A stretch of DNA of 64,000 nucleotides from Zoogloea sp. Its GTDB lineage: Bacteria; Pseudomonadota; Gammaproteobacteria; Burkholderiales; Rhodocyclaceae. This document shows, in pieces, positions 36,783 to 47,668 of this stretch. The notes beneath the pieces were generated by a model. The model searched no databases. It was not told the DNA's origin and worked only from the letters and a program-made list of their open reading frames with translations. The position numbers and the translations under genes were made by a program. The number at the start of each line of letters is the position of its first letter. Positions within the stretch are counted from its first letter, which is position 1. The stretch covers positions 50,963-114,962 of the forward strand of contig NZ_JAQVCN010000008.1 of NCBI RefSeq assembly GCF_028689785.1, written 5' to 3'.

Positions 36783-37847
36783 TTAGCGGACGATCTGGTT
36801 CAGGGAGCCGCTCTTGTAGGCTGCGGCGATCTTGTCCAGGGAGATGGGCTTGATCTTGCTGGCGTTGCCGGCGGTGCCGAAGGCTTCGAAGCGGGCCTTG
36901 CACACCTGCTTGGCAGCTTCGCGGGCGGGCTTGAGGAACTCGCGGGGGTCGAACTTGGAGGGGTTCTCGACGAAGAACTTGCGGATCGCGCCGGTCATGG
37001 CCAGGCGGATGTCGGTGTCGATGTTGATCTTGCGCACGCCGTATTTGATGCCGCGGACGATTTCTTCGACGGGCACGCCGTAGGTTTCCTTCATGTCGCC
37101 GCCGTACTCGCGGATGATCTCGAGGAGTTCCTGGGGCACCGAGGAGGAGCCGTGCATTACCAGGTGGGTGTTGGGGATGCGGGCGTTGATGGCCTTGATG
37201 CGCTCGATGGCCAGGATGTCGCCAGTGGGTTTGCGGGTGAACTTATAGGCGCCGTGGCTGGTGCCGATGGCGATGGCCAGGGCGTCCACGTTGGTCTGGC
37301 GCACGAAGTCGGCGGCCTGGTCGGGGTCGGTGAGCATCTGCGAGTGATCCAGGGTGCCTTCGGCGCCGATGCCGTCTTCCTCGCCGGCCTGGCCGGTTTC
37401 GAGGGAGCCCAGGCAGCCCAGTTCGCCTTCGACACTGACGCCGATGGCGTGGGACAGCTCGACCACGCGGCGGGTCACGTCCACGTTGTATTCATACGAG
37501 GAAGGAGTCTTGCCGTCTTCCATCAGGGAGCCGTCCATCATCACCGAGGAGAAGCCGGAGCGGATGGCGCCTTGGCAGATGGCGGGAGACTGGCCGTGAT
37601 CCTGGTGCATGACCACCGGGATGTGCGGGTAAGCTTCGACGGCGGCGTCGATGAGGTGGCGCAGGAAGGCCTCGCCAGCGTATTTGCGGGCGCCGGCGGA
37701 GGCTTGCATGATCACCGGGCTGTCGGTTTCCGACGCGGCTTCCATGATGGCCTGGACCTGTTCGAGGTTATTGACGTTGAACGCGGGCAGGCCGTAGCCG
37801 TTTTCGGCGGCGTGGTCGAGAAGCTGGCGCATGGAAACGAGGGACAT
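36783..37847 (-). CDS. fba: Class II fructose-bisphosphate aldolase
   Basis: Zinc-dependent aldolase of glycolysis/gluconeogenesis (354 residues, Calvin-cycle-subtype length). Visible motifs are [19 protein letters not shown], the zinc/substrate motif [39 protein letters not shown] and [12 protein letters not shown]. Start 37847 ([19 protein letters not shown]) is the family start, with AGAAAAAACC before it; the frame extension to 37952 was rejected. It lies downstream of pyk on the same strand (118 bp gap). Confidence 0.96.
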   Translation of the reverse strand: MSLVSMRQLLDHAAENGYGLPAFNVNNLEQVQAIMEAASETDSPVIMQASAGARKYAGEAFLRHLIDAAVEAYPHIPVVMHQDHGQSPAICQGAIRSGFSSVMMDGSLMEDGKTPSSYEYNVDVTRRVVELSHAIGVSVEGELGCLGSLETGQAGEEDGIGAEGTLDHSQMLTDPDQAADFVRQTNVDALAIAIGTSHGAYKFTRKPTGDILAIERIKAINARIPNTHLVMHGSSSVPQELLEIIREYGGDMKETYGVPVEEIVRGIKYGVRKINIDTDIRLAMTGAIRKFFVENPSKFDPREFLKPAREAAKQVCKARFEAFGTAGNASKIKPISLDKIAAAYKSGSLNQIVR

Positions 37848-37965
37848 GGTTTTTTCTCCGGTGGCCGGGGCCGGCCTGGTAAAGACGTAAAACCTCGATT
37901 CTACCAAGCCGGCATGCCCCCTGCGCGACCAGCAGGTGAGCATATGTCCCAAATTGTGTTGCCGG

Positions 37966-39411
37966 TCACACCACCCCGGGCTTGGGGGTGTCGCCCACGC
38001 GGACGATTTTCATGGTGTTGGTGCCACCCGCGGCGCCGATGGGCTCGCCGATGGTCAGCACGATGAGGTCGCCGTATTCCACCACGCCCTGCTCCAGCAG
38101 GATCTGCTCGGCCTCCCACAGCAACACGTCCCGGTCGGCGTGGATCTGGGACATGAGCAGGGGATAGACCTCCCGGTAGAGGGTCATCTGGTTGCGGGCC
38201 GACATCTCGGGGGTCAGGGCGTAGATGGGCACGCCGCTGTTCAGGCGGCTCATCCACAGGGCGGTGGAGCCGGTCTGGGTGAGGGAGGCGATGGCCTTGA
38301 CCTTGAGATGGTAGGCGGTCCACATGGCGGCCATGGCGATGGACTGGTCGATGCGCGTGAAGATGCGGTCGAGGAAGTCCCGGTCCATGGTGACCTCGGC
38401 GGATTTCTCGGCTTCCAGGCAGATCCTCGACATGGATTCAACCACCTCGACCGGGAACTTGCCCGAGGCGGTCTCGGCGGAGAGCATGACCGCGTCGGTG
38501 CCGTCGAGCACGGCGTTGGCCACGTCGGAGACCTCGGCGCGGGTGGGCACCGGGCTGTGGATCATGGACTCCATCATCTGGGTGGCGGTGATGGCCAGCT
38601 TGTTGCGTTCCCGGGCGGCCCGAATCATGCGCTTCTGCAGGGCCGGCACGGCGGCGTCGCCCACCTCCACGGCCAGGTCGCCTCGGGCCACCATGATGCC
38701 GTCCGAGGCATCGAGGATCTCGTCCAGGTTAGCCACCGCCTCGGTGCGTTCGATCTTGGCGATGAGCATGGCGCTGCTGCCGGCGGCACGCAGCAACTGG
38801 CGCGCCATGTACATGTCGGCGGCGCCCTTGGGGAAGGAGATGGCGACAAAGTCCACGCCGATCAGCGCGGCGGTCTTGATGTCGTCCATGTCCTTGGCGG
38901 TGAGGGCCGGCGCGGTGAGGCCGCCGCCCTGGCGGTTGATGCCCTTGTTGTTGGACAGTTCGCCGCCCACCTTGACCCGGGTGTGGATCTCCTGGCCGAG
39001 GACGCGATCGACGGTGAGCTTGAGGCGGCCGTCATCCAGCAGCAGCACGTCGCCGGGCTTCACGTCCCGGGGCAAGTCCTTGTAGTCGAGGCCAACCCGG
39101 TGCACGTTGCCCGGCCCGGCCAGGGCCGCGTCAAGGATGAAGACGCTGTCCTTGACCAGGTTGATCTTGCCCTCCTCGAACTTGCCCACGCGGATCTTCG
39201 GGCCCTGCATGTCGGCCAGGATGCCCACCGGACGACCGACCAGTTGGGCGGCTTCGCGGATCTGGGTGGCGCGGGCGATGTGGTCTTCGGCCTTGCCGTG
39301 GGAGAAGTTCAGGCGCACCACGTCCACGCCGGCGTGGACGAGGCGTTCCAGGGTCAGCAGGTCGGAGGAGGCGGGGCCGAGGGTGGCGACGATCTTGGTG
39401 TGACGGGACAT
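37966..39411 (-). CDS. pyk: Pyruvate kinase
   Basis: Glycolytic enzyme converting PEP and ADP to pyruvate and ATP. The 481-residue protein starts [15 protein letters not shown] and shows [11 protein letters not shown], the active-site loop [34 protein letters not shown] and [20 protein letters not shown] lies 6-10 bp before the ATG at 39411. Followed by fba on the same strand. Confidence 0.96.
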   Translation of the reverse strand: MSRHTKIVATLGPASSDLLTLERLVHAGVDVVRLNFSHGKAEDHIARATQIREAAQLVGRPVGILADMQGPKIRVGKFEEGKINLVKDSVFILDAALAGPGNVHRVGLDYKDLPRDVKPGDVLLLDDGRLKLTVDRVLGQEIHTRVKVGGELSNNKGINRQGGGLTAPALTAKDMDDIKTAALIGVDFVAISFPKGAADMYMARQLLRAAGSSAMLIAKIERTEAVANLDEILDASDGIMVARGDLAVEVGDAAVPALQKRMIRAARERNKLAITATQMMESMIHSPVPTRAEVSDVANAVLDGTDAVMLSAETASGKFPVEVVESMSRICLEAEKSAEVTMDRDFLDRIFTRIDQSIAMAAMWTAYHLKVKAIASLTQTGSTALWMSRLNSGVPIYALTPEMSARNQMTLYREVYPLLMSQIHADRDVLLWEAEQILLEQGVVEYGDLIVLTIGEPIGAAGGTNTMKIVRVGDTPKPGVV

Positions 39412-39527
39412 GAGTTCTCCTGCTTGTAGTTGGTCTGTGCGGCGTGGTGTCGAGGGTGATTCTAGGGCAAGGGGCATGGCAGGGTGATTGCATCAGGTCA
39501 AGGGGCGGACTTCCTGGCTTTGCACCG

Positions 39528-41477
39528 TCACGGCGGATTGCGCCGTGTGATGGCGCCGCTTGCACCGTTGCGACCAATGGATTTGGTGCGGTACATGGCT
39601 GCATCGGCACGGCGGGTGAGGCTGGCCAGATCGGTGCCGTGATCTGGGTAGAGAGCGATGCCGATGCTGACCGAAACTCGGGTCTCCCGGCCGTCGAGGA
39701 TGAACGGGGCGTTGATGGCGCGGCGGATCTTCTCGGCCACGGCGAGGGCTTCGTTCATGCCGCCCATGTCATGGAGCAGCGCAGTGAACTCGTCGCCGCC
39801 CTGGCGGGCGAGCAGGTCGGTGGCGCGCAGGCAGTGGCGCATGCGTTTGGCGGTCTCGATGAGCAGGGCGTCGCCGGCCGCATGGCCGAGGCTGTCGTTC
39901 ACCTCCTTGAAATGGTCCAGATCCAGGTAGAGCAGGGCAAAGCGGCTGTGCTGCCGGCGTGCCATCAGCAGGCTGCTGTTCATCTGGTCAAGGAAGCTGG
40001 CGCGGTTGGCCAGGCCGGTGAGGGAGTCGTGGGTGGCCAGGTAGTGGATGCGTTCCTCCGAGGCCTTCCGCTCGGAGATGTCGGTGACGCTCAGGATCAC
40101 ACTTTGCAGGCGGCCGTCCTTGTCCAGGTGGGGGGCGTCGGTGACGATGGCCGTCAAGTAGCTGCCGTCGGCGGTGAGCAAGGTCTGCTCGTACGTGGCG
40201 GGTTCGCCGCGCAGCAGTCGGGCGAGGAATCGGCTGCGGTGGGCAGGATCGCCTGGGGGCCACAGGGCGGTGAAGGGCGTTCCGTTCAGGCTGCCTTCCG
40301 GGTGGCCGAGAAGGCGTTGCAGGCGTGGGTTCAGAAATGAGAAGTGGAGGTCGGCATCGAGGGCAGCAATGCCGTCCCGAGACTGATTGACCAGAGTGCT
40401 GTAGCGGGCCTCGCTGCTGCGCAGAGAGCTGCTGATACGGTCGAGCTCGCGGGCCCGGGAGTGGGCACTGGCGAGGGAGAACGTGAGCAGGACGAGCAGG
40501 CCGCAGATCAGCACGATGGCGCCGGTTTCCAGCCGATTTCCGGTAGTGTGGCTGGGGGCCAAGTGCGGAGGGGCATCAAACATCAGGGTCCATACCCGGC
40601 TGTCCAGTTCCAGCAGATTCCGGTCGCTGAGCTCAGTGGTGCCGTCCATGCCCGGGTGGCTGTCGAAGAGCAGGGTTTCGGGTTTCGTGTCGTGGCCGTC
40701 GTAGATGCGCAGCCGGATGCGCGGCCCGGCATTGCCCAGGGTGCCGGCGATCAGGTCGTTCATGCGGAAGGGGCTGTAGACCCAACCGAGAAAGGCACGC
40801 TCGCGCTGGGCTGGGGTCCCCAGGTCGGCGCTCCGGCGGAACACGGGCACGTAGAGGAGCACGCCGGGCTGCGGGTCGATGGTGGTCTCCTGGACCAGCC
40901 GGACCTTGCCCGACAGGGCCGGCACGCCCAGTTGCAGGGCGCGGGTCATAGCCTCCCGGCGCACCGGCTCGGACAGCATGTCGTAGCCGAAGGCCCGCTG
41001 GTTGCGCCAGTCAAAGGGTTCCAGATAGATGATTGCACCGTATTCGCGGCGGGGCCCCGGGGGGCTGACCCGATAGTCCGGAAAGCCTTCGGCGCGAATC
41101 CTCTCCTCGTGGCGGGCCAGCTGATCGGGGCTGACATGCACAGCAAAGCCGACGCCCTGGATTCCCGGGTAGTTTTCCGGTAGATGCAGGGCCTCCACGT
41201 AGCTCTGCCATTCGCTCCGGGTCACCTCCCGCGAGGCCAGAAACAGGGCGCGGGCGCTGATCAGGACTTGCCGATAGGCTTTCAGCCGCTCCTCGATGCG
41301 CAGTGTCACCTCCCCGGTTTCCCGGGCAAAGGCGTCCTGCGCGGCCTGCTGGTGGGCATGCTCCAGCCGGTCCACCACGACCGCTCCGATCAGACTCGAG
41401 AACACCAGCGCGATCAGGGTCGGCACGGCGACGGCTGGCGTCAGCGTGCGTATGAGCCATCTGGCAAGTCCCTGCAT
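39528..41477 (-). CDS. Membrane diguanylate cyclase with CHASE and PAS domains
   Basis: A 649-residue signalling protein expected to make cyclic-di-GMP. Order: membrane helix (AVAVPTLIALVFSSLIGAVVV), periplasmic CHASE domain (about 70-280, with YPGIQGVGFAVHV), second helix (TGAIVLICGLLVLLTFSLA), PAS domain (about 360-480), and a GGDEF domain with the signature intact near residue 560 (ARQGGDEF). An RxxD inhibitory site precedes it (RATD, five residues before GGDEF). There is no EAL domain. It is divergent from rfbB; ligand unknown. Confidence 0.93.
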   Translation of the reverse strand: MQGLARWLIRTLTPAVAVPTLIALVFSSLIGAVVVDRLEHAHQQAAQDAFARETGEVTLRIEERLKAYRQVLISARALFLASREVTRSEWQSYVEALHLPENYPGIQGVGFAVHVSPDQLARHEERIRAEGFPDYRVSPPGPRREYGAIIYLEPFDWRNQRAFGYDMLSEPVRREAMTRALQLGVPALSGKVRLVQETTIDPQPGVLLYVPVFRRSADLGTPAQRERAFLGWVYSPFRMNDLIAGTLGNAGPRIRLRIYDGHDTKPETLLFDSHPGMDGTTELSDRNLLELDSRVWTLMFDAPPHLAPSHTTGNRLETGAIVLICGLLVLLTFSLASAHSRARELDRISSSLRSSEARYSTLVNQSRDGIAALDADLHFSFLNPRLQRLLGHPEGSLNGTPFTALWPPGDPAHRSRFLARLLRGEPATYEQTLLTADGSYLTAIVTDAPHLDKDGRLQSVILSVTDISERKASEERIHYLATHDSLTGLANRASFLDQMNSSLLMARRQHSRFALLYLDLDHFKEVNDSLGHAAGDALLIETAKRMRHCLRATDLLARQGGDEFTALLHDMGGMNEALAVAEKIRRAINAPFILDGRETRVSVSIGIALYPDHGTDLASLTRRADAAMYRTKSIGRNGASGAITRRNPP

Positions 41478-41727
41478 GGTCGAAGCGTCTCCCTTTGGCC
41501 CCGGGCTCCGTGAGGGGTTTCCCCCGATGCGGGCGGAGCCTGTTTCCGGCTTAACGGCAGCACTGCCGGGAGGTTGATCCTTGTGTCTTGTAGTGGTGGA
41601 GTGCGCAGACTTCAGTTTCCAGGGATGTCATAATCGAAAGGCTTTACGGAGGCGTTGCGGCATAGGCTGGGCGGCCTCCAGCGCGGCCTGCAGGCAGCGC
41701 CCTTCCGTGAAACCCTGAGGACCCACC

Positions 41728-42786
41728 ATGATTCTCGTAACCGGCGGTGCTGGCTTTATCGGCGCAAATTTCGTTCTCGACTGGCTGCGCACAAGCGACG
41801 AGCCGGTGGTGAACCTGGATGCTCTGACCTACGCGGGCAACCTGGAAAACCTGGCTTCCCTGAAGGGCGATCCGCGCCATATCTTTGTACAGGGCGACAT
41901 CTGCGACCGCGAGCTGGTGGACCGCCTGTTTGCCGAGCACTGCCCCCGTGCCATCGTCCATTTTGCTGCCGAGAGCCATGTGGATCGCAGCATCCATGGC
42001 CCTGGTGATTTCGTCCGCACCAACGTAAATGGCACCTTCACCCTGCTTGAGGCGGCCCGTGGCCACTGGATGAGCCTGGAGGGCGAGGCCAGGGCGAACT
42101 TCCGTTTCCATCATGTAAGCACCGATGAGGTTTATGGTTCCCTGGGTCCGAATGATCCGGCTTTCACCGAAACCAAGACCTACGAACCCAACAGTCCCTA
42201 CTCCGCCAGCAAGGCCGCCTCCGACCACCTGGTGCGAGCCTGGCATCACACTTATGGGCTGCCGGTGACCACCAGCAATTGCTCCAACAACTACGGCCCG
42301 TATCACTTCCCGGAAAAGCTCATCCCCCTGATGATCGCCAACGCCCTGGCCGGCAAACCCCTGCCGGTGTACGGCGACGGCATGCAGATCCGCGACTGGC
42401 TCTTCGTCACCGACCACTGCTCGGCCATCCGGTCCATCCTTGCCAGGGGCACACCGGGCGAGGTCTATAACGTAGGCGGCTGGAACGAGAAGCCGAACAT
42501 CGACATCGTGAACACCCTGTGTGCGCTGCTCGACGAACTCAAACCTGATCCGGCCGGCAGTTACCGTCGTCTCATCACCTACGTCACCGACCGCCCCGGC
42601 CACGACCGGCGCTACGCCATCGACGCCCGCAAGATCGAGCGCGAGCTGGGCTGGCGCCCGGCCGAGACCTTCGACAGCGGCATCCGCAAGACCGTCGAGT
42701 GGTATCTGGCCAACCAGGAATGGGTGGCCCACGTGCAGAGCGGCGCCTACCGGGACTGGGTCGAAACCAACTACGCCGCGCGCTAG
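41728..42786 (+). CDS. rfbB: dTDP-glucose 4,6-dehydratase RfbB
   Basis: Second step of dTDP-L-rhamnose synthesis. The 352-residue short-chain dehydrogenase-like protein has the NAD motif [16 protein letters not shown], the catalytic [10 protein letters not shown] and [12 protein letters not shown] (Tyr/Lys), [14 protein letters not shown] and the terminal [16 protein letters not shown]. It is first of rfbB-rfbD-rfbA-rfbC. The 250-bp gap upstream, shared with the divergent cyclase gene, should hold the promoter; only a weak CATAAT (41629-41634) was noticed. Confidence 0.97.
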   Translation: MILVTGGAGFIGANFVLDWLRTSDEPVVNLDALTYAGNLENLASLKGDPRHIFVQGDICDRELVDRLFAEHCPRAIVHFAAESHVDRSIHGPGDFVRTNVNGTFTLLEAARGHWMSLEGEARANFRFHHVSTDEVYGSLGPNDPAFTETKTYEPNSPYSASKAASDHLVRAWHHTYGLPVTTSNCSNNYGPYHFPEKLIPLMIANALAGKPLPVYGDGMQIRDWLFVTDHCSAIRSILARGTPGEVYNVGGWNEKPNIDIVNTLCALLDELKPDPAGSYRRLITYVTDRPGHDRRYAIDARKIERELGWRPAETFDSGIRKTVEWYLANQEWVAHVQSGAYRDWVETNYAAR

Positions 42787-42796
42787 GCCACTTCCG

Positions 42797-43690
42797 ATGA
42801 AAATTCTCCTCTTCGGCAAGAACGGCCAGGTGGGCTGGGAGCTGCAGCGCAGCCTCGCCCCCCTGGGTGAAGTGGTGGCCCTCGATCACGATGGCGCCCC
42901 CGGCCTGTCCGGCGACTTTGCCAGCCCCGACAGCCTCGCCGCCACCGTGCGTGCGGTGGCCCCCGATCTCATCGTCAATGCCGCCGCCCACACCGCCGTG
43001 GACAAGGCCGAGAGTGAGCCCGACTTCGCCCGCGCCCTCAACGCCCTGGCCCCCGGCGTGCTCGCCCGCGAAGCCGCCGCCTGCGGAGCGCTGCTGGTGC
43101 ATTACTCCACCGACTACGTCTTTGATGGCAGCGGTGAGGCCCCCCGCACCGAGGACGCCCCCACCGCCCCCCTCTCGGTGTACGGCCGCACCAAGCTCGA
43201 AGGCGAAGACCTGATCCGGGCCAGCGGCTGCCGCCACCTCATCTTCCGCACCAGCTGGGTGTATGCCGCCCGCGGCGGTAACTTCGCCCGGACCATGCTC
43301 AAGCTCGCCGCCGAGCGCGACACCCTGACCATCATCAACGACCAGCACGGCGCCCCCACCGGCGCCGACCTGCTGGCCGACGTCAGCGCCCACGCCGCGC
43401 GCATGACCCTGGCCAGCCCGGCCCTGGCAGGCACCTATCACCTGGTGGCCGGTGGCGAAACCACCTGGCACGCCTACGCCCGCCACGTCATCGAATTTGC
43501 CCGGGCCCGGGGTGTGCCGATCAAGGTTGCGGCGGAGGCCATCCTCCCGGTCCCCACCAGCGCCTTCCCCACGCCCGCCCGGCGCCCGGCCAACTCCCGG
43601 CTCGACACCCGCAAGCTCCAGCAGGCCTTCGGCCTTGCTCTGCCTTCCTGGCAGCAGGGTGTTGACCGCATGCTCACCGAAATCCTGTAA
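42797..43690 (+). CDS. rfbD: dTDP-4-dehydrorhamnose reductase RfbD
   Basis: Final NADPH-dependent reduction to dTDP-L-rhamnose. The 297-residue protein opens MKILLFGKNGQVGWELQRSL, and has NAAAHTAVDKAESEPD, the YSTDYVFDG motif and catalytic YGRTKLEGE. The ATG at 42797, 10 bp after the rfbB stop, is chosen over a frame extension inside rfbB. Confidence 0.96.
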   Translation: MKILLFGKNGQVGWELQRSLAPLGEVVALDHDGAPGLSGDFASPDSLAATVRAVAPDLIVNAAAHTAVDKAESEPDFARALNALAPGVLAREAAACGALLVHYSTDYVFDGSGEAPRTEDAPTAPLSVYGRTKLEGEDLIRASGCRHLIFRTSWVYAARGGNFARTMLKLAAERDTLTIINDQHGAPTGADLLADVSAHAARMTLASPALAGTYHLVAGGETTWHAYARHVIEFARARGVPIKVAAEAILPVPTSAFPTPARRPANSRLDTRKLQQAFGLALPSWQQGVDRMLTEIL

Positions 43691-43702
43691 TCAGACTTCC
43701 CC

Positions 43703-44587
43703 ATGACCCAACGCAAAGGCATCATCCTCGCCGGTGGCTCCGGCACCCGGCTGCATCCGGCCACCCTGGCCGTCTCCAAGCAGCTCATCCCGGTCTACGA
43801 CAAACCGATGATCTACTACCCCCTCAGTACCCTGATGCTGGCGGGCATTCGCGACATCCTGATCATCTCCACGCCCCAGGACACCCCGCGCTTCCAGCAG
43901 CTGCTGGGCGACGGCAGCCAGTGGGGCCTCAACCTGCAGTACGCCGTGCAGCCCAGCCCCGACGGCCTGGCCCAGGCTTTTGTGATCGGTGCCGACTTTG
44001 TCGGCAGTGGTCCCAGCGCCCTGGTGCTCGGCGACAACCTCTTCTACGGTCACGAGTTCGGTCGTCAGCTGCAGGCCGCGAGTCGGAGTGACACTGGCGC
44101 CACCGTCTTTGCCTACCCGGTGCACGACCCCGAGCGCTACGGTGTGGTCGAGTTCGATGCAGCCGGCCGGGCCATCAGCCTGGAAGAAAAGCCCAAGGCT
44201 CCGAAGAGCCGCTATGCCGTGACCGGCCTGTATTTCTACGACAACCGGGTGGTGGACATTGCCCGTGATCTCAAGCCGGGGGTGCGCGGTGAACTGGAAA
44301 TCACCGACGTCAATCGCCAGTACCTCGAATGGGGAGCGCTGGATGTGCAGGTGATGGGCCGTGGTCATGCTTGGCTCGACACCGGCACCCATGAGAGCCT
44401 GCTTGAGGCCGGTCTGTTCATCCAGACCATCGAGAAGCGCCAGGGCCTGAAGATCGCCTGCCCCGAGGAGATCGCCTGGCGAGCTGGCTGGATCAACGCC
44501 GAACATCTGCAGACGCTGGCGGCACCGCTGGCCAAAAACGGCTATGGTCAGTACCTTCTGCGCATCCTCGACGATAAAGTGTTCTGA
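43703..44587 (+). CDS. rfbA: Glucose-1-phosphate thymidylyltransferase RfbA
   Basis: Makes dTDP-glucose, the first step of the rhamnose pathway. Family text is [49 protein letters not shown] and [13 protein letters not shown]. The 294-residue length is usual. The stop overlaps the rfbC start (TGATG at 44585-44589). Confidence 0.97.
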   Translation: MTQRKGIILAGGSGTRLHPATLAVSKQLIPVYDKPMIYYPLSTLMLAGIRDILIISTPQDTPRFQQLLGDGSQWGLNLQYAVQPSPDGLAQAFVIGADFVGSGPSALVLGDNLFYGHEFGRQLQAASRSDTGATVFAYPVHDPERYGVVEFDAAGRAISLEEKPKAPKSRYAVTGLYFYDNRVVDIARDLKPGVRGELEITDVNRQYLEWGALDVQVMGRGHAWLDTGTHESLLEAGLFIQTIEKRQGLKIACPEEIAWRAGWINAEHLQTLAAPLAKNGYGQYLLRILDDKVF

Positions 44588-45132
44588 TGAAAGCCATCCC
44601 AACAGCGATTGCCGGCCCTTTGATCCTCGAACCGAAGGTCTTTGGTGACTCCCGAGGCTTTTTCATGGAGAGCTACAACGCCCGAGTCTTCCACGAGGCT
44701 ACCGGGCTGGACGTGAGCTTTGTGCAGGACAACCATTCCCGCTCCGGCAAGGGCGTGCTGCGCGGCCTGCACTACCAGATCCAGCAATCCCAGGGAAAGC
44801 TGGTGCGAGTGGTGCGCGGCTCGGTGTTCGACGTGGTGGTGGATCTGCGCCGTAGTTCGCCCACCTTCGGGCAGTGGGTCGGGGTCGAGCTGTCGGAAGA
44901 CAACAACCGGCAGTTCTGGATTCCGCCAGGCTTCGCCCATGGTTTCCTGGTGACCTCCGACAGCGCTGACTTTCTGTACAAGACCACCGACTATTACGCC
45001 CCCGAGCACGAACGCAGCCTGGCCTGGAACGACCCTGAGGTGGGGGTCGCCTGGCCCCTCGACGCGGGGCCCCAGTTGTCGGCCAAGGATGTCGCCGGCA
45101 AGCCGCTCGGAGAGTGTGAAACCTTCGCCTGA
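44587..45132 (+). CDS. rfbC: dTDP-4-dehydrorhamnose 3,5-epimerase RfbC
   Basis: Cupin-fold epimerase (181 residues), third step of the pathway. Motifs: PKVFGDSRGFFMESYN, catalytic His in GVLRGLHYQIQQSQGKLVRV, VDLRRSSPTFGQWVG, IPPGFAHGFLV and the Tyr/Asp region KTTDYYAPEHERSLAWNDP. Last gene of the rfb operon, translationally coupled to rfbA. Confidence 0.97.
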   Translation: MKAIPTAIAGPLILEPKVFGDSRGFFMESYNARVFHEATGLDVSFVQDNHSRSGKGVLRGLHYQIQQSQGKLVRVVRGSVFDVVVDLRRSSPTFGQWVGVELSEDNNRQFWIPPGFAHGFLVTSDSADFLYKTTDYYAPEHERSLAWNDPEVGVAWPLDAGPQLSAKDVAGKPLGECETFA

Positions 45133-45168
45133 GCGGCGCTTGTCGATACGCCTCTGACAATTATTTCT

Positions 45169-45198
45169 TTGTTGGCCCCGCAAGCCCCGCGCGATAAT
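45169..45198 (+). promoter_or_regulatory. Candidate promoter of wecB
   Basis: TTGTTG at 45169-45174 and GATAAT at 45193-45198, 18-bp spacer, in the 98-bp gap between rfbC and wecB. This would allow wecB to be transcribed apart from the rhamnose operon. Confidence 0.35.
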
Positions 45199-45230
45199 GC
45201 GCGCCTGTCATCCCGCCCGTGGAGTCCTGC

Positions 45231-46337
45231 ATGTCCCGTTCCCTTATCTACCTCGTTGCCGGCGCGCGTCCCAACTTCATGAAGATCGCGCCGATCGTGC
45301 GAGCCCTGCAGGCGCGGCCCGATCGCTTCGACTTCCGCATCATCCACACCGGCCAGCACTACGATCGGGAGATGAGCGACGTCTTCTTCGATGAGCTGGG
45401 CATTCCCAAGCCCGACTACCACCTGGAAGCCGGTGGCGGCAGCCACGCCACCCAGACCGCCAAGATCATGGTGGCCTTTGAGGAGATCTGCCAGAAGGCC
45501 CGCCCCGACTGCGTGCTGGTGGTGGGCGACGTGAACTCCACTCTGGCTTGCTCCATCGACGCCAAGAAGCTCGACATTCCGGTGGCCCACGTGGAGGCCG
45601 GCCTGCGTAGCGGCGACATGCGCATGCCCGAAGAGATCAACCGCCTGGTCACCGACAGCATCTCCGACTGGTTCTTCTGTACCGAACCGGCGGGCGTGGA
45701 CAACCTGCTGCGCGAAGGCAAGGCCCAGGAAGTGGTCTTCCACGTGGGCCACGTGATGGTGGACAACCTGCTGTTCCAGCGTGACAAACTCGACGCCTCC
45801 GACAAGGCTGGCATGGCCACCGAGGCCATCAAGGCCCAATACCCCAAGTACGGCGTGGTCACCCTGCACCGCCCGTCCAACGTGGATGACGAAGCCAGTC
45901 TGCGCGGCATCGCCGGGGCACTCAAGCAGATCGCCGCCGACCTGCCGCTGATCTTCCCGGTTCACCCGCGTACCCGGGGCAACCTCGAAAAGTTCGGCCT
46001 CGACCTGGGCCCCAATGTGCTGCTCACCAAGCCCCAGTCCTACATGGAGTTCCTCAATCTGTGGAAGGACGCGGCCCTCATCATGACCGACAGCGGTGGT
46101 CTGCAGGAAGAGACCACGGCCCTGGGGATTCCCTGCCTGACCCTGCGTGAGAACACCGAACGCCCGGTGACCATTGATGAAGGCAGCAACGTGCTGGTGG
46201 GTACCATTCCTTCGCGTATCCTTGAAGAGGCTGCCAAGGTGCTGGCCGGCCAGGGCAAACAGGGCCGCCGCCCGGCCCTGTGGGACGGCAAGGCTGCCGA
46301 GCGTATCGTGGCTGATCTCGACCGTTTGCTGCCCTGA
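45231..46337 (+). CDS. wecB: UDP-N-acetylglucosamine 2-epimerase (non-hydrolysing)
   Basis: Interconverts UDP-GlcNAc and UDP-ManNAc for surface polysaccharide synthesis. The 368-residue protein has VAGARPNFMKIAPIVRALQ, HTGQHYDREMSDVFF, VVGDVNSTLA, VAHVEAGLRSGDMRMPEEINR, VTLHRPSNVDD and TDSGGLQEETTALGIPCLTLRENTERP. The ATG at 45231 is preferred over a GTG at 45219 because it gives the usual MSRSLIYLVAGARPN start. It follows the rfb operon, pointing to a polysaccharide that uses rhamnose and a ManNAc-derived sugar; no glycosyltransferase is in the window. Confidence 0.95.
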   Translation: MSRSLIYLVAGARPNFMKIAPIVRALQARPDRFDFRIIHTGQHYDREMSDVFFDELGIPKPDYHLEAGGGSHATQTAKIMVAFEEICQKARPDCVLVVGDVNSTLACSIDAKKLDIPVAHVEAGLRSGDMRMPEEINRLVTDSISDWFFCTEPAGVDNLLREGKAQEVVFHVGHVMVDNLLFQRDKLDASDKAGMATEAIKAQYPKYGVVTLHRPSNVDDEASLRGIAGALKQIAADLPLIFPVHPRTRGNLEKFGLDLGPNVLLTKPQSYMEFLNLWKDAALIMTDSGGLQEETTALGIPCLTLRENTERPVTIDEGSNVLVGTIPSRILEEAAKVLAGQGKQGRRPALWDGKAAERIVADLDRLLP

Positions 46338-46362
46338 GCCCCTGATCTGGCAGCAGCAAATG

Positions 46363-46398
46363 AAAAAGCCGCTGGGGGTTACCCGCAGCGGCTTTTTT
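46363..46398. terminator. Bidirectional terminator between wecB and ftsY
   Basis: AAAAAGCCGCTG and CAGCGGCTTTTTT arms enclose a GGGTTACCC inner stem; six T follow on the plus strand (46393-46398) and five on the minus strand. It serves both convergent genes. Confidence 0.9.
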
Positions 46399-46411
46399 GT
46401 GCCTTCCAGAC

Positions 46412-47509
46412 TCAGGCGGCAGGTGGATTGCCAGGCTCCTGACCCACGGGAGTAAACAGGGCATCCACAAATTCCCTCGCCCGGAAAACCTGCAGATCGT
46501 CGATCTGCTCGCCCACGCCGATGAAGCGCAAGGGCTTCGGGCACTGGCGGGCAATGGCCGCCACCACGCCACCCTTGGCGGTGCCGTCGAGCTTGGTGAG
46601 CACCAGGCCGGTGACGCCGATGGCCGCGTCGAAGGCCTTGACCTGTTGGATGGCGTTCTGGCCGATGTTGGCGTCGAGCACCAGCAGCACCTCATGGGGG
46701 CCACTCGGTTCAGCCTTCTGGATGACGCGGCGGACCTTGGCGATTTCTTCCATCAGGTGCAGCTGGGTGGGCAGACGGCCGGCGGTGTCGGCCAGCACGA
46801 TGTCGATGTTGCGGGCCCGCGCAGCGTTGATGGCATCGAACACCACCGCTGCCGGGTCGCCGGACTCCTGGGCGATGACGGCAACGCCATTGCGCTCGCC
46901 CCAGGTCATCAGCTGCTCCCGAGCTGCGGCCCGGAAGGTGTCGCCGGCGGCCAGCAGCACGCTCTTGCCCTGATTCTGGAAATGCTTGGCCAGCTTGCCG
47001 ATGGAGGTGGTCTTGCCCGAACCGTTGATGCCCGCAATCATGATGATGTAGGGCGTGTGGCCGTTGATCTCAAGGGGCTTCTCAAGGGGGGCAAGGATGT
47101 TCAGCAGGCCTTCGGACAGTGCGCCCTGGAGCTGGTCGGCTGTCTCCAGCTTGTCGCGCTTCCAGCGCAGACGGAGCTCCTTGAGGAGGTGCTGGGTGGC
47201 CTCGACGCCGCAGTCGGCCATCAGAAGGGTCGTTTCCAGTTCTTCAAGAAGGTCTTCGTCGATCTTGCGACGGCTGAACAGGTTGGTCAGGCCGCCCAGG
47301 CCTCCACCGATCTGCTCCCGGGTGCGGGATAGGCCGGCACGCAGGCGGTCCATCCAGGAGCGTTTTTTTTCGGGCTCAGGCGTGCTGGCCACAGGGGTCG
47401 GGGCCGTTGCGGCTGGTGCGGCCGCCGCCGCCGGGGGGGCTTCTGGGGCTTCAGGCTCCGGAGCCGGCGTGTCGCCCGGTTTCAGGGCTTTCTTGAGGAA
47501 ACCAAACAT
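46412..47509 (-). CDS. ftsY: Signal recognition particle receptor FtsY
   Basis: GTPase that docks SRP-ribosome complexes at the inner membrane. The 365-residue protein has a short Pro/Ala/Glu-rich A region (about 10-48), then the NG core: [20 protein letters not shown] (N), G1 [28 protein letters not shown]3 [15 protein letters not shown] and G4 [10 protein letters not shown]. The A region is far shorter than in E. coli. It is divergent from the M16 peptidase genes. Confidence 0.96.
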   Translation of the reverse strand: MFGFLKKALKPGDTPAPEPEAPEAPPAAAAAPAATAPTPVASTPEPEKKRSWMDRLRAGLSRTREQIGGGLGGLTNLFSRRKIDEDLLEELETTLLMADCGVEATQHLLKELRLRWKRDKLETADQLQGALSEGLLNILAPLEKPLEINGHTPYIIMIAGINGSGKTTSIGKLAKHFQNQGKSVLLAAGDTFRAAAREQLMTWGERNGVAVIAQESGDPAAVVFDAINAARARNIDIVLADTAGRLPTQLHLMEEIAKVRRVIQKAEPSGPHEVLLVLDANIGQNAIQQVKAFDAAIGVTGLVLTKLDGTAKGGVVAAIARQCPKPLRFIGVGEQIDDLQVFRAREFVDALFTPVGQEPGNPPAA

Positions 47510-47668
47510 GGAGTGGTGAGTCTGAAAGTGGGTCGATCGGGACGAGGTCAGGGGAAAATGCCCCTGCTTTGCCCGGTTGGCCGAGCTGCCGGAATGCCGC
47601 TATGATGCCGCGCCACACGCCGGCCAGCGGCCACCGTTTTCGAATTTTACCAGATGCTTCAAGAGCCT